The notes beneath the pieces are model-generated. The model was given only the letters and a program-made list of their open reading frames with translations, had not been told where the DNA came from and did not search any database. Of a stretch of DNA of 55,978 bases, positions 1-10,190 are shown piece by piece. Numbering within the stretch: the stretch's first letter is position 1; each line of letters opens with the position of its first letter. The translations under genes were made by a program, and so were the position numbers. Origin of the DNA: Geobacteraceae bacterium (GTDB taxonomy: Bacteria; Desulfobacterota; Desulfuromonadia; Geobacterales; Geobacteraceae); contig WSYB01000037.1 of the NCBI GenBank assembly GCA_009773645.1, positions 1-55,978 of the forward strand. The letters are read 5' to 3'.

Positions 1-1
1 T

Positions 2-2119
2 CTTTCCTGCCACAGCGACCAGAACAATGACACCACTCCGTTCGGCGACTGCAAGACACCCCGCCAGTACGCCTGGGACCTGCAGAGCATCGGCGCCCGC
101 TACTCCCAGACCGGCACCACCAACTGGGGCAAATACGGGAGCACGCCCAATGCCGCACAGAAAAACATCACCAAGGCGTTCTCGGCCCACGGCAACGGTG
201 TGGCGAACGGGGGAGGGTGGAACCCGGTCACCGGCGTCGACGGAGTCATCACGGATAGCAGGGGGGGAGTAAACAACAAAAACGTGCAGTGCTTCGACTG
301 CCACAACTCCCACGGCTCCAAGGTCGTTGGGGTCTCCTCCAGCTATGTCACCTTCAACGGCTCCAACAACGGCGCAAACCTCAAGGAGACCAAGAAGGAC
401 ATGGGTGGCTACGCCAACGACTACAAGGCCTCCGCAAATACGACAGGAGTGAACCCATACGGCGCCGGCGCCGGGCAGTGCTTTGATTGCCACAACACCG
501 CCGCCGCCGGCGAAGTTGTCCCGAACGGCAAGACCCCATGGGGTTACAACTCAACGTTCGGCGCAACAGCGCCGATCATGGGATACAAGGACACTCCGAA
601 GTTCGGGCAGGGGATCAAGGCTTCCACCGCCCGCTTCAGCGAGCGCGACAGCAAGAAGACGATTCTCGGCGGCCACCTCAAAGCGTCGGAACCCGCCGGC
701 TCTCTCCCCAATCTGGCCAAGGATTCGGGCAGCGCGACCAGCGGCACCACCACCACCCTGACCGACAGCGGGAAAAACTGGGGCGGCTCCGGCACCGTTT
801 CGACCGGCGGAGTGCTCAACAATCCATACACGCAAACCTACCAGGACAGCAGAAGACCTTCGAGCGGAGTCTGGACTCCGGCAAGCGGCGCGAGCATCAC
901 GAGGATACATGTAACCAATGCGTCGCAAGCCAACTATGACTTCTTTACTGTCTACGATGCTGCAGGTACGCAATTATGGCGCGGAAGCGGCACGTTTGAC
1001 GGCTGGGTCGACATACCTGCTACTTCGGGGATCTACACCCTCTTCACCAGCAACGGCAGCACCCAGTCGGGCGTTGGCGGCAATGTCCCGGAGGTTTTCG
1101 CCACCGGCGTTTCAACCATAAACGACAAATGGATAAATCTCTATCTCCTCATGGAAAGCGGCAGCAACAGCGGTCAGCTCCGGAAGATTACCGGCAACAC
1201 GGCCACAACCCTGACGGTAGAGCCGTTCAACACTGCCGTGGTTGCGGGCGACTCCTACAAGATCGTCCCCTATTCGACGACGGTAAAAGGTTTGTGCACT
1301 CCCTGTCATGATCCCCACGGCGTCAGCCCGACGCTGGGGAACAACCAGGCGTATGCCGTCCCGCTCCTGAAAGGGACCTGGATGACCTCGCCCTACAAGG
1401 AGGATGCCCCGCCGCCTAATCCGTACGGTACCGAGGCGACTGCCAACTCGTGGTCGCAATATACCATTGGATATAAATATGGGATGTACAGCCGTTCGAA
1501 CTTTGCAACATTTGGGAACGTGCAGCCGGTCACCAAGCATACTCTTGACCGCAATACCTTCGGCACCGTTGACGGCACTGCGAACGGGGCGCCAAAGAGG
1601 GTCAGCGAGAATGACACGAAGTTCGCCGGGTTGTGCCTGACCTGTCATAAAAAAGAGGCCCTTACTGACGGCATCAACAGGAATAGCGGCGCCTATGGTT
1701 TCAAAACCATCGACCGTATCCATGAATCGGTCAAGGGGTGGGGCGTAAATAACGAACACTCCTTTACCTGCTCCAAGTGCCATCAGCCGCACAATTCCGG
1801 TCTGCCGCGGCTGATGAAGACCAACTGTCTTGATTACAAACACCGTGGCGGCGTACCTTCCGGCGGAACGGCCTGGGGGGTCGATAAACAGCGGTATGGC
1901 CAGACGAGGTATACCTATACGCAAGGAAGTTATGGCAACGAGCACCGCGGATATCCGATAGGAAGCATCCTCGGCGTGCGGGACGCCAGCAATATCACCG
2001 TGCCCGAGGCGACCACGGCATGTCATGTGGGCAGGTTCAATCCGACGTACAGTACTAACCCTGCGACGATGACTAACTGGCCGGACGGCAACCTGTGGAA
2101 CAACGTAACACCGTGGTAA
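2..2119 (+). CDS. Multiheme c-type cytochrome, 5' truncated by window
   Basis: The reading frame is open from base 2, so the start lies upstream; the GTG at 200 is internal. The first visible codons read L-S-C-H, the tail of a CxxCH motif cut by the window edge. Five complete heme c motifs follow: CFDCH (290), CFDCH (479), CTPCH (1295), CLTCH (1634) and CSKCH (1769). A long non-heme stretch rich in Thr, Ser and Gly lies at about 740-1280. Near the C-terminus CLDYKH and ACH look like heme motifs that have lost a cysteine. Hemes are attached in the periplasm, so the protein is exported, probably to the outer surface as in Geobacter Omc-type proteins; that location is inferred. The giant FN3 gene follows directly, suggesting joint expression. 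The family is clear, the precise role unknown. Confidence 0.85.
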   Translation, partial: LSCHSDQNNDTTPFGDCKTPRQYAWDLQSIGARYSQTGTTNWGKYGSTPNAAQKNITKAFSAHGNGVANGGGWNPVTGVDGVITDSRGGVNNKNVQCFDCHNSHGSKVVGVSSSYVTFNGSNNGANLKETKKDMGGYANDYKASANTTGVNPYGAGAGQCFDCHNTAAAGEVVPNGKTPWGYNSTFGATAPIMGYKDTPKFGQGIKASTARFSERDSKKTILGGHLKASEPAGSLPNLAKDSGSATSGTTTTLTDSGKNWGGSGTVSTGGVLNNPYTQTYQDSRRPSSGVWTPASGASITRIHVTNASQANYDFFTVYDAAGTQLWRGSGTFDGWVDIPATSGIYTLFTSNGSTQSGVGGNVPEVFATGVSTINDKWINLYLLMESGSNSGQLRKITGNTATTLTVEPFNTAVVAGDSYKIVPYSTTVKGLCTPCHDPHGVSPTLGNNQAYAVPLLKGTWMTSPYKEDAPPPNPYGTEATANSWSQYTIGYKYGMYSRSNFATFGNVQPVTKHTLDRNTFGTVDGTANGAPKRVSENDTKFAGLCLTCHKKEALTDGINRNSGAYGFKTIDRIHESVKGWGVNNEHSFTCSKCHQPHNSGLPRLMKTNCLDYKHRGGVPSGGTAWGVDKQRYGQTRYTYTQGSYGNEHRGYPIGSILGVRDASNITVPEATTACHVGRFNPTYSTNPATMTNWPDGNLWNNVTPW

Positions 2120-2178
2120 GCCATACCTGTTCGCAAGAGGCAGAGACAATGAGTTTTCGTATAAGCGGAGGCAATTCG

Positions 2179-5100
2179 ATGAGCCAGGATTGTAAAATGG
2201 ATATGAGTGGCACGGGATTCAAACGGCGTGGCTCCACTCCTTGTATAACAATGATGCGGCCCCTGCTGTTGCTTCTAGCGGCATTGATGAGTGGTTTCGT
2301 TGTCAGCGCAGCGGCCTATGCCAAAGGGAGCGACCCATTCATCCCGTTTCCGACTGTCGACACGCGGGCCGGAGAGCAGTACGCCAAGGCCATGGCCGTT
2401 GATTCCGAAGGAAATATCATCGTTGTCGGCTCCACGAACACCGGTGGCGGAAGTGATTACCAGGTGGCGAAGTTCAAAGCCGACGGGACCGGATTGGCAT
2501 GGACGCCGGTTGTGTTCGGAGCCGCTGGCAATGATGTGGCGACAGCGGTGGTCGCGGACTCGCTCAAGAACATCATCGTGACCGGCTACACCTGGAACGG
2601 CACCAATTACGATATTCACACCATCAAGTACAGCGGCGCGACCGGCGCGGTCATGTGGGAGCATACCTTCGATGACGGCGCAGCAAATGGGGACGACTGG
2701 GCAACGGCAATTGCCGTGGATGGATCCGACGACATCTATGTAGCCGGTTACTCTGCCAATGGAATCCAGAATGACGACTTCCTGATCGTCAAATACCCCT
2801 CAGGGAGCGCCACTCCTGCATGGGTGGAACTCACCGACGACACGGCGTATCCTAACAACAACAATCGGCTGATGGCGATCTCGGCGGGTGTGGGGGGCAT
2901 TGCCGTTACCGGACATTCCTCCAAGGGAGGGTCCGATTTCGACGTTATTACCCGTAAATACGGCTTCGACAAGACGCTCATCAGGGAATGGCGCTATTCT
3001 TCCACGGGAAGCCGGGACGACCGCGGGTTAGCGGTAAAGATGGATTCAGCAGGGTACGTGATCGCCACCGGCTACGTCACGAACGGATCGAGCAATAAAG
3101 ACATGTTTACCGCAAAGTACGATCCTTCCAGCAGTACCCCCGTCTGGCAGAAGATGTATGACAACAACGGCAGCAGCGGCGATGACGAGCCGAGGGGGCT
3201 GTGGGTTGATGGTGCAGGCGATGTCTATGTCACCGGCTCAACTACAACACTGGACGGGAACGCGGATATCTATACCGCGCGTTACCCCAGTGCCGGCGGC
3301 GCTGCGGTATGGGAGACGGTTTTCAACGTGGGCGACGGCTCTGCCGACATTCCCGTCGGCATTGTGGTGGATGATGCCGTGGATGGCGGGGTCTTTGTCA
3401 CCGGCTATACTACCGTCTCATCGAACGAAGATTTCCTCACTCTCAAATACCGGAAGGATAATGGTTTGGTTCTCTGGCAAAAGAGCTTGAACGGCAGCGG
3501 CAGCAGAAATGACCGGCCGATCGGCATTGCCCTTGAACCTGCCGCCGGCACTTTCAGCCCCCGGAGTGTCTGTGTGGCCGGCTGGTCCGACTCCGCCGCC
3601 ACCGGCAACGATTTTACAGCGGTGAAGTATGATTTCGGGGCGCTCAACGCCCCAACCAAATTGACTGCAACGGTAGCCTCCAACACCTCCATTACCCTCA
3701 CATGGTCCGACAATTCCATAAACGAGGAGAGATTCGTCATTCAGAGAAAACTGGGACAAGACGGGACATGGGGGGACATCGCTACCGTCAACTCACCTGC
3801 CCCTCCGAACAGTACCGGCACTGTTACCTATACGGATGATTCCCCCCCGCTTACACCCAACAAGTACTATTACTACCAGGTACGCGCCAACAACACTGCA
3901 AACGGTGATACATACTACAGCAAAGATGCCCATGCCCTGACCAAGGTCGTCTCGTACGAAACTCCCGCGTGGAGTTACACCTATGACGGCGCGGACCATC
4001 TGGAAGACATAGCCACCGCCATTACGTTCGGGTCCGACAACCATCCGGTGGTGACCGGCCAGAGCGACCTGACGGAAGAAGGTCTGGAACCGGGCCCCAA
4101 CACGCATACCTTCGATTACATGACCTTCAAGCTAGATCGGGACAGTAAAGCCGTCAAATGGAAGGCGCGCTACGATAGCGAAGACGGCGGCACCGACATG
4201 GCCGCCGGCGTGGCGCTGGACAGCAGCGGCAACGTTCTCGTCACCGGAACGGCGTACCTCGCCGGTGGAGGCGACAGGAGCGATGATCTCTATACAAGAA
4301 AAGTGCGAACCTCGACCATTACCGATCCTAATGCCGTCCCGGAATTCATGTGGGATTTCCAGTACGGCACCCTAAATGGTATCGATCAGGCAACTGCTAT
4401 CTCCATGATACGGGATGGCTCCGATAACAGTGTCGTCATCGGTTTTGGCAACAACACATCGGTCCCGCCCAATGACGATATCTTTATCATGAAGCTCGGG
4501 GATGACGGAACGAGACCGTGGACACCCATCGTCTACAACAGCGGGCGCAGCGAGCAACCCTCTGCGGTTGCCTTCGACTCCGCGGGGAATATTTTCGTTG
4601 CCGGCTACATTTTCGACCAGCAGACACCGCCGCTGCCCGCCATCAACTTCGACTGGTTCACTGCAAAGTATGACGGCGCTACAGGCGCGCTTATCTGGTC
4701 GGAAATCTATAACGTCAGCCAAAGCGTCTACGGCGTTGCAAGCGGCGACGACCAGGCGTTCTCGATTGATGTGGATGCCGCGGGCAATGCCTACGTGACA
4801 GGCTTTGCCACGAACGCCGCCGGGGAAAGGGTTTTCTATACCGTCAAGTATGACGGCGCGACGGTTCCGGCGGGAAACCGCAGAATCTGGGAAAAACCGT
4901 TCAACTACACCGGATTCGATGCAGAAGCCGCGGCAATCAGGGTAGACCCGATCGGCGGAGCGGTGGTAGTGGCCGGCACTGCCTATGTGAGCGCAACCGA
5001 CAGCGATTTTCATCTGATCAGGTATAACCCTGATGACGGATCGCTGGTGTCGTCCGACCCCGACATCAAGTACTGGGATCTGAACTTCGACAGGCCGGAG

Positions 5101-8100
5101 TCATATGAATACGTCACGGCGATGACGGTGGACTCGTCAGGCTACATCTATGTGACCGGCAATACCCGCAGCGGGCCGGACACCGATCCAGCCTTTGACG
5201 GTACCTCGAATATCATGTCACTTATATACGACCACGAAGGGACCTTCCTCGGCGCGATGACGTATGACGGGACCGGCCGGCGGGACGAGGCAACTGCGAT
5301 TACCGCCAACTATGTGGGTGAGGCTTTCATCGCCGGTTTTACCAACAATGCGGCTAATAATCCGGATTATGCCGTCCTGAAGCAGACAAACGGCTACCTC
5401 CTGGTACCTGCACCTTTTATTGCAATGTCACAGGCAGATGCCGGTAAGGTTGACCTGAGCTGGCAACACAACAACCCGAGTGCGACGTTCATCATCGAGC
5501 GGACACCCGGACCGGCAACGCCGGTCAGCACCTGGACCGAGATCAACAGACCGGCTGCAAGCGCCACCTCCTTCACGGATACATCCCTGACGCCCGATAC
5601 CAGCTATTGTTACAGGATCAACGCCATACTCGACTCGCTCCCGTCCCGCAAGGTCGTAAGGTGTGTCACCACCAGGCTCCTGCCGCCGGTGCTGGCTGCC
5701 ACGATCGTGGACCCGGACCTCGTGAATCAGAAAATCACCCTTAACTGGAGTCAGGTTACCGACAACGCCGGGTACAAGATCGAGAGGAAAACCGGACCGG
5801 GAGGGACATGGGGCGATCTGGTCACCAAAGGGACCAATGTGACTTCCCATGAGGACACATCGTCGCTTACCCGCGGCACAGTCTACTATTACCGGGTCAG
5901 CGCCAACGGCCCCGGCGGATATTCGCTGCCCAGCAACGAGAAAAGCGGCATAACCGCCCCGACGCTGAATGCCCCTGCCAGCATCACCAATAACCAGATG
6001 ACGTTGACGTGGGCCGGTGTCGCCGGAGCAGCTTCCTATACAGTGGAAAAGAAACTGTCGGGGGAAAGCTTCGGTCCTGTCGCCGGATGCACCGCCATTA
6101 CCGGCGCCACCTGCACCGCCACCGGGCTGACCCCACTGGGGCAGTACGTCTTTCATGTCAAGGCAACCGACGCCTCCGGAGACTCCCCCTGGAGCAACGA
6201 AACCAGCGCGCAGGCCGTTCTGGGAGTACCGACACTCAATGCGCCCTCGTCCATAACCAAAAACTCGATGTATCTGAGCTGGAGCGCCGTCAGCGGAGCA
6301 GGAGTGACTTCCTATCCGTTGGAATACAAGGAGGAGGTGGGGGGCACCTGGACCGACTCGGGCTGCCCGGCCAATACCAACCTCTATTGCACGGTAAGCC
6401 TCCCCAATCCCGACAAAACCTACTATTTCCACGTCAAGGCCCGTAATGCCTCGGGAGATTCCAGCTGGAGCACTCCTGACAGGAGCGCGAAGACCCTTCT
6501 TCCCGAACCGGTTCTAACCAGCGTTACCGGCACCACGACCACGAATATCGATCTCGTCTGGACGGACAACGCGACCACGGAAAATAACTATGTGATTGAA
6601 CGGAACCCGTGCAGCGATCCGAACAACTATTCGGCAAGCTGTGCAGCCGGGACAAACTATACAGGCAGCTGGAGCGTGATAACTTCAGGGACCCGCCCTG
6701 CCGATTCGACCACCTGGTCGGACAACAGCGCTGCGGCCGGCATCTTCTACAGGTACAGGGTCAAGGCGACCACCTCGGCAGGAAACGTTTCCGTGTACAG
6801 CAACGAATTGTACGCTTCGACCCGGCTTGCGCAGCCGACGATGAGTTCGGTAGTGCCGGCGTCAACCACATCGCTTACCGCCACCTGGACCGATGTAACG
6901 GGAGAAACAACGTACACCCTTGAGCGGAAACAGGGTACGGGCGGCACCTATGCTCCGGTGCCCGGCGCGACCAATCTCACGAAAAACACTCTCACATACA
7001 CGGACTCCGACCTGAGTTTATCAACCGAATACTGCTACCGGATCCAGGCATCGACCTCCTTCGGGGTCCCTTCCGTGTACAGCAGCAACGAACTATGCAG
7101 GACTACACCTCTTTCAGCTCCGACCCAGGCGACTCCCACCGTATTGTCCTCCACCCAAATACAGCTGGACTGGAGTCAGGTTCCCAGCAATACCGGCTAC
7201 GAGGTGGAAAGGTGTGTAACGACGGATAACAACCAGCCCATAACCCATCCTCTGGGCGCCTGCACAAACCTGACGCCCAAATTGGGAACAGATGTCATAA
7301 CCTATACCAACACGGTAACTGCCGGCTATACGTACAGGTACAGGGTGAGGGCCTGGTTCAACGCATCGCAGGAGTACACCGCCTGGAGCAACGAGTACTG
7401 GGCTACCGCCAAACCTCCGGCTCCGACCCTGGGTACCCCGACGGCGGCATCAGCAACCCAGCTGAACCTCTCCTGGAATAATGTCTACGGAGATAACGGT
7501 TACAGCCTTTACTGGAAGCAGCGCTCGGGGGCGACATGTACCGACGACACCTGGAGCGGTCCGATTGCCCTGGGCCTTAACGCAACCAGCTACAGCCATA
7601 CCGGCCGCACCGCCGGGACCTTTTACTGCTATAAGATCAAGGCCAACGGCCCTGCCGGTCCTCCGGTTACCCCCGATTCAGATTTCAGCGCCATCGTGAC
7701 GCAGACGACTCTCATATCCGCGCCGACCCTCAATCCGCCGAGCGGGATTACCGCTTCAAATGTCTGCCTGTCGTGGACCAACGTCATGCCCAATACCGCC
7801 TATAAAGTCGAGCGCAAAACCGGCTCGAGCGGTACCTGGGCTCAGGTGGGGAGCGATCTGCCCGCCAACAACATCGATCCGACGGTCACCTGGTGCAACA
7901 GCAGCGGTTTATCCTCGGGCACGCTCTATTATTACCGGTTCTACATCAAGAACGCCGGTGGCTATTCTCCCGTCAGCAACGAACAGTCCGTCACTACAAC
8001 CCCGGCCATTCCCTCGATTACCGCAACTGCCATTTCCGAGGACGAAATCGACATATGCTGGCCACTGGCCTACGGCGCCACCAACTACAAGGTGGACCGC

Positions 8101-8652
8101 AAAACCGGAAGCGAAGGGACGTACGGCCAGATCGCCAACCCGAGCGTGAGCTATACCACGTCATACTGCGGCGAACCCTACCCAACCGTTGCCTGTCCGA
8201 CCGCATCTGCGGTAGTTTACTGTTACCCTGATGCGGGGCTTACCAAGGAGACGACATATTATTACCGTGTGCGCTCAGGGAACGGCACCGACTCGCCGGA
8301 CAGCACCGAACAAAGCGCGACTACCCTGAGCATCCCCAATCAGAATCTGACCGCCACTTCTCTGGACGGCGGCTTCAAGATTCAGCTTGCCTGGAGCCCC
8401 ATTGTCTGCAGCCCGGATCCCTGCGACAATCCTGACTTTTTCGAGATCCAGCGGCAGGTGCGGGACGCAGAGTGGGTGGCTCTCACGACCGTCGATGGTG
8501 CAACGTTCACATATATCGACACCCTCGCCATAGACCCGACGAAGAAATACCGCTATCGGATACGGGCCCTGAAGGGAGCGCTGCAATCGCCTTTCAGCGA
8601 AGCCACCGCGTTTGCGAATCCATACGCGACCGGGGCGAATGTTTGCCGCTGA
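2179..8652 (+). CDS. Giant exported beta-propeller and fibronectin type III protein
   Basis: About 2,157 residues. ATG 2179 is preferred because GGAGG lies 7 bases upstream; ATG 2149 is an alternative. A hydrophobic stretch (RPLLLLLAALMSGFVVSAAA) followed by AYAKG looks like a signal peptide. The first 450 residues hold SBBP-like propeller repeats (DIYVAGYSANG, DVYVTGSTT type) and a second propeller lies at about 3955-5390. One FN3 domain sits between the propellers and eleven follow, each starting with a P-x-L/I...L-x-W pattern and containing YYYRV or YCYRI strands, giving twelve in all. There is no catalytic motif and no CxxCH. The size, repeats and cytochrome neighbour suggest an extracellular adhesin or scaffold near surface cytochromes; that role is inference. 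The 19-codon gene at 8753 follows. Confidence 0.85.
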   Translation: MSQDCKMDMSGTGFKRRGSTPCITMMRPLLLLLAALMSGFVVSAAAYAKGSDPFIPFPTVDTRAGEQYAKAMAVDSEGNIIVVGSTNTGGGSDYQVAKFKADGTGLAWTPVVFGAAGNDVATAVVADSLKNIIVTGYTWNGTNYDIHTIKYSGATGAVMWEHTFDDGAANGDDWATAIAVDGSDDIYVAGYSANGIQNDDFLIVKYPSGSATPAWVELTDDTAYPNNNNRLMAISAGVGGIAVTGHSSKGGSDFDVITRKYGFDKTLIREWRYSSTGSRDDRGLAVKMDSAGYVIATGYVTNGSSNKDMFTAKYDPSSSTPVWQKMYDNNGSSGDDEPRGLWVDGAGDVYVTGSTTTLDGNADIYTARYPSAGGAAVWETVFNVGDGSADIPVGIVVDDAVDGGVFVTGYTTVSSNEDFLTLKYRKDNGLVLWQKSLNGSGSRNDRPIGIALEPAAGTFSPRSVCVAGWSDSAATGNDFTAVKYDFGALNAPTKLTATVASNTSITLTWSDNSINEERFVIQRKLGQDGTWGDIATVNSPAPPNSTGTVTYTDDSPPLTPNKYYYYQVRANNTANGDTYYSKDAHALTKVVSYETPAWSYTYDGADHLEDIATAITFGSDNHPVVTGQSDLTEEGLEPGPNTHTFDYMTFKLDRDSKAVKWKARYDSEDGGTDMAAGVALDSSGNVLVTGTAYLAGGGDRSDDLYTRKVRTSTITDPNAVPEFMWDFQYGTLNGIDQATAISMIRDGSDNSVVIGFGNNTSVPPNDDIFIMKLGDDGTRPWTPIVYNSGRSEQPSAVAFDSAGNIFVAGYIFDQQTPPLPAINFDWFTAKYDGATGALIWSEIYNVSQSVYGVASGDDQAFSIDVDAAGNAYVTGFATNAAGERVFYTVKYDGATVPAGNRRIWEKPFNYTGFDAEAAAIRVDPIGGAVVVAGTAYVSATDSDFHLIRYNPDDGSLVSSDPDIKYWDLNFDRPESYEYVTAMTVDSSGYIYVTGNTRSGPDTDPAFDGTSNIMSLIYDHEGTFLGAMTYDGTGRRDEATAITANYVGEAFIAGFTNNAANNPDYAVLKQTNGYLLVPAPFIAMSQADAGKVDLSWQHNNPSATFIIERTPGPATPVSTWTEINRPAASATSFTDTSLTPDTSYCYRINAILDSLPSRKVVRCVTTRLLPPVLAATIVDPDLVNQKITLNWSQVTDNAGYKIERKTGPGGTWGDLVTKGTNVTSHEDTSSLTRGTVYYYRVSANGPGGYSLPSNEKSGITAPTLNAPASITNNQMTLTWAGVAGAASYTVEKKLSGESFGPVAGCTAITGATCTATGLTPLGQYVFHVKATDASGDSPWSNETSAQAVLGVPTLNAPSSITKNSMYLSWSAVSGAGVTSYPLEYKEEVGGTWTDSGCPANTNLYCTVSLPNPDKTYYFHVKARNASGDSSWSTPDRSAKTLLPEPVLTSVTGTTTTNIDLVWTDNATTENNYVIERNPCSDPNNYSASCAAGTNYTGSWSVITSGTRPADSTTWSDNSAAAGIFYRYRVKATTSAGNVSVYSNELYASTRLAQPTMSSVVPASTTSLTATWTDVTGETTYTLERKQGTGGTYAPVPGATNLTKNTLTYTDSDLSLSTEYCYRIQASTSFGVPSVYSSNELCRTTPLSAPTQATPTVLSSTQIQLDWSQVPSNTGYEVERCVTTDNNQPITHPLGACTNLTPKLGTDVITYTNTVTAGYTYRYRVRAWFNASQEYTAWSNEYWATAKPPAPTLGTPTAASATQLNLSWNNVYGDNGYSLYWKQRSGATCTDDTWSGPIALGLNATSYSHTGRTAGTFYCYKIKANGPAGPPVTPDSDFSAIVTQTTLISAPTLNPPSGITASNVCLSWTNVMPNTAYKVERKTGSSGTWAQVGSDLPANNIDPTVTWCNSSGLSSGTLYYYRFYIKNAGGYSPVSNEQSVTTTPAIPSITATAISEDEIDICWPLAYGATNYKVDRKTGSEGTYGQIANPSVSYTTSYCGEPYPTVACPTASAVVYCYPDAGLTKETTYYYRVRSGNGTDSPDSTEQSATTLSIPNQNLTATSLDGGFKIQLAWSPIVCSPDPCDNPDFFEIQRQVRDAEWVALTTVDGATFTYIDTLAIDPTKKYRYRIRALKGALQSPFSEATAFANPYATGANVCR

Positions 8653-8752
8653 TTTACATCGCCACCCTTCGCCGAAGTCGACAATAAATGTCCGAAACGA
8701 GAAGTGAGCGGAAAGTTTCTGGCAGACAACCCAAGAAAGGAGGTGCCACATT

Positions 8753-8812
8753 ATGAGAAAAAGATATATACCGCCAAAGGTTGTGGGGAGCGCTGCTGTG
8801 CATCCATGCTGA
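8753..8812 (+). CDS. 19-residue peptide ending in VHPC
   Basis: ATG at 8753 is preceded by AAGGAGGT with an 8-base spacer, an ideal ribosome binding site. The 20 codons end in TGA at 8810-8812. The peptide is basic at its start (MRKRYIPPK), then VVGSAAVHPC, with one C-terminal cysteine. It follows the FN3 gene by 100 bases and precedes a strong terminator. The Y-x-P-P-x-V-x-G pattern resembles leader segments recognised by RiPP maturases, but no maturase is adjacent. A regulatory leader peptide or a chance reading frame cannot be excluded. The ribosome binding site and position are direct observations; function is unknown. Confidence 0.5.
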   Translation: MRKRYIPPKVVGSAAVHPC

Positions 8813-8853
8813 ACATCATTGTGTGAGAGTTATAGTTTCCGGTTGGCGATATA

Positions 8854-8891
8854 AAAGGGTCCGCGATTTTTTCGCGGACCCTTTGTTTTTT
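8854..8891 (+). terminator. Rho-independent terminator
   Basis: A perfect 13-bp stem (AAAGGGTCCGCGA pairing with TCGCGGACCCTTT), a short T loop and a following GTTTTTT tract. It closes the cytochrome / FN3 / small-peptide transcription unit. Confidence 0.93.
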
Positions 8892-9014
8892 GCGCGCTAA
8901 AGAGTAATGGACGCAATCATCGTGGTGCGATAATAAATAAGAGTCTTGAGTATGCTTGACTTAACCGTAACCGACTATATGCTTGGATCAAAATTACCTC
9001 TATGGAGGGTAACT

Positions 9015-10190
9015 ATGAGCGACGTTTTTGTGATTGAGGCGTTACGCACCCCATTTGGTTCATTTGGTGGGATGCTGTCAGATATGGAAGCGCCGGAATT
9101 GGCGGCGACAGTGATGTGCGAGATCCTGGAGCAGACCGGTATCGCCGCCGAAGTGGTGGACGAGGTGATTGTCGGCCAGGTGTTGTCGGGCGGGTGCGGT
9201 CAGGCCCCGGCACGGCAGGCGATGCGGGCGGCCGGCATTCCCGATTCGACCCACGCCATGACCATCAACAAGGTCTGCGGCAGCGGCCTCAAGGCGATCA
9301 TGCTCGGGGCCGGCTCCATCATGCTTGGTGATTCACAAATTGTCATTGCAGGCGGAATGGAAAGCATGTCGACGGCGCCCTACTTCCTGAAGAAGGCCAG
9401 ATGGGGCTACAGGATGGGTCACGGCGAGATATATGATCTCATGATTTACGATGGTCTCCAGGACCCCTATACCGGTCGGCAAATGGGCGAGATCGGAGAG
9501 GCGAGCGTGGCACGAAACGGCCTGACTCGCAAAGAGCTGGATGAATATGCCCTCCGTTCCTACCGTCTGGCTCAGGCGGCGGTTACGGGCGGCGTGTTCT
9601 GCGACGAAACCGTAGTGGTGGTCGTGAAGGGTAAGGGGGGCGAAACAAAGCTCATTGCCGATGAGGAACCGTTCAAGGTGGATTTTGACAAACTTCCCCG
9701 ACTCAGTCCCGCCTTCAAGAAGGACGGCACCATTACTGCGGGCAACGCTTCCACAATAACTGATGGGGCTGCTCTAGCCCTGCTGACGAACGAAGCGGGC
9801 CTGAAGAAGCACAATCTCGCTCCCAAGGCACGAATCGTGGCCATGTCCACTGAGAGTCGTCACCCCGACCACTTCCCCGAGGCGCCGGTGGGGGCCATCA
9901 CAAAGGTGTGTGCCCGTGCCGGGCTCTCCACAAACGACATCGACCTGTTCGAGATCAACGAGGCCTTCGCTTCAGTGCCCCTCATCGCGATCAAGTCACT
10001 CGGTCTCGATCTTGACAAGGTCAACGTCAACGGCGGCGCATGTGCCTTAGGCCACCCCATCGGCGCCAGCGGAGGCCGCCTGGCAGCCACGGTGATCCGG
10101 GAACTGCACAAGCGTAAGGCGCGCTACGGTCTGGCGACCCTCTGCATCGGCGGAGGCGAGGCTGTGGCAGTGATATTCGAAAGAATGTAA
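9015..10190 (+). CDS. Acetyl-CoA C-acetyltransferase (thiolase)
   Basis: 391 residues. It catalyses reversible condensation of two acetyl-CoA to acetoacetyl-CoA, or thiolysis of 3-ketoacyl-CoA, in the cytoplasm. The catalytic set is present: nucleophile Cys88 in NKVCGSG, His347 in GHPIGASGG and Cys377 in CIGGGEA, at the usual spacing. ATG 9015 is chosen because GGAGG lies just upstream; an in-frame extension to 8946 lacks a ribosome binding site and makes the protein longer than the family. The gene stands alone after a terminator and is followed by a minus-strand gene. A TTGACT / TATGCT pair near 8957-8984 could be its promoter. Biosynthetic and degradative thiolases cannot be told apart by context here. 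Confidence 0.92.
   Translation: MSDVFVIEALRTPFGSFGGMLSDMEAPELAATVMCEILEQTGIAAEVVDEVIVGQVLSGGCGQAPARQAMRAAGIPDSTHAMTINKVCGSGLKAIMLGAGSIMLGDSQIVIAGGMESMSTAPYFLKKARWGYRMGHGEIYDLMIYDGLQDPYTGRQMGEIGEASVARNGLTRKELDEYALRSYRLAQAAVTGGVFCDETVVVVVKGKGGETKLIADEEPFKVDFDKLPRLSPAFKKDGTITAGNASTITDGAALALLTNEAGLKKHNLAPKARIVAMSTESRHPDHFPEAPVGAITKVCARAGLSTNDIDLFEINEAFASVPLIAIKSLGLDLDKVNVNGGACALGHPIGASGGRLAATVIRELHKRKARYGLATLCIGGGEAVAVIFERM

Noticed and set aside
5428-6432. Minus-strand frame inside the FN3 gene
   Set aside because: It has no start signals and its composition follows the opposite strand; the plus-strand repeats explain the region fully.
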